The notes beneath the pieces were generated by a model. It had not been told where the DNA came from and did not search any database. It saw only the letters and a program-made list of their open reading frames with translations. A stretch of DNA of 7,313 bases from Anaerolineaceae bacterium UBA5224 (GTDB taxonomy: Bacteria > Chloroflexota > Anaerolineae > Anaerolineales > Anaerolineaceae), in NCBI GenBank assembly GCA_002409365.1, contig DHUW01000094.1, positions 20,481 to 27,793 on the forward strand, in the 5' to 3' direction. How positions within the stretch are numbered: the first letter of the stretch is position 1; each line of letters begins with the position of its first letter. Below, one piece after another: positions 6,941 through 7,313 of this stretch. The translations under genes were made by a program, and so were the position numbers.

Positions 6941-6965
6941 TTAATAGAAAATAGAGGAGATAAAA

Positions 6966-7313
6966 ATGTCAGACGAAAATAACTTTGGATCATTTGTAAT
7001 GGGGTTTACCGTAGGTGCACTAGCTGGTGCTATAGCCTCTTTGCTGCTTGCCCCCCAATCTGGTGAAGAAACCCGCCAGGTCATCAAGGAAAAAGCCATT
7101 GAGCTTAAAGACAAAGGTCAGGAAACCTACGAAGATACCAAGCGACGCGCAGAAATCGCCTACCAGGAAGCAATCCATAAGGCTGACGAAGTTGCGCAAA
7201 TGACAAAAGAAAAAGCACAGAAGATGGTTCATACCGTAAAAGAAGGAACCGAAGAAATAAAAAACGAGATGAAATCCGCTGCAGATGATGTTGCAGCAGA
7301 GGCAAAATCCTAA
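6966..7313 (+). CDS. YtxH-domain protein
   Basis: A complete 115-aa protein whose TAA stop is the last codon of the window. An N-terminal glycine/alanine-rich membrane segment (about 8-29) runs into LLLAPQSGEETR (26-37), the hallmark of the YtxH family, which usually reads LLLAPKSGxETR. The remaining residues (38-115) are a highly charged Lys/Glu/Ala helix with KEKA-type units (KEKAIEL, KEKAQKM) like the amphipathic repeats of LEA-type stress proteins. YtxH proteins are general-stress or envelope-associated in Bacillus; their biochemical role is unknown. A strong AGAGGAG ribosome site lies 6 nt before the ATG. It follows the DUF948-like gene and probably shares its promoter. Confidence 0.9.
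   Translation: MSDENNFGSFVMGFTVGALAGAIASLLLAPQSGEETRQVIKEKAIELKDKGQETYEDTKRRAEIAYQEAIHKADEVAQMTKEKAQKMVHTVKEGTEEIKNEMKSAADDVAAEAKS

Noticed and set aside
1..7313. Mobile elements, CRISPR arrays, tRNA or rRNA genes, or a defence system
   Set aside because: No transposase, terminal repeats, regularly spaced repeats or RNA-gene signatures are visible; the content is core housekeeping genes.

Overview
The window is an ordinary-looking piece of bacterial chromosome built around the SMC-ScpA chromosome-organising machinery. Moderate GC, a threonine-synthase-like gene ahead of rnc-smc, and the style of the SMC, ScpA and YtxH-type proteins suggest a Chloroflexota (Anaerolineae-like) bacterium. That assignment is inference from general family knowledge, not a database match. 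I see no mobile element, CRISPR array, tRNA or rRNA.

Left half, minus strand (5408 down to 1): three genes read in the same direction. The first encodes a PLP-dependent enzyme with an N-terminal zinc ribbon, resembling threonine synthase. It is followed by rnc (RNase III) and then smc, which runs off the left edge about 30 residues before its expected end. The rnc stop and smc start overlap as ATGA. The spacer between the PLP enzyme and rnc is almost filled by a 16-position imperfect hairpin, placed like the RNase III-cleaved leaders known upstream of rnc in other bacteria. This is the most interesting signal in the window.

Middle (5409-5654): a divergent intergenic region with a 9-bp inverted repeat in front of the PLP-enzyme gene and a 15-bp palindrome. 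A TATAAT box lies so close to the scpA start codon that scpA is probably read from a leaderless mRNA.

Right half, plus strand (5655-7313): scpA (the kleisin partner of SMC) is followed by two small envelope-associated genes. One encodes a two-helix membrane protein with a DUF948-like tail, the other a YtxH-family protein that ends exactly at the window edge. scpB, the usual partner of scpA, is not next to it here.

Together the window encodes two of the three SMC-ScpAB subunits on opposite strands of one shared regulatory region, RNase III co-transcribed with smc, an amino-acid enzyme that heads the minus-strand operon, and a separate small membrane/stress operon.
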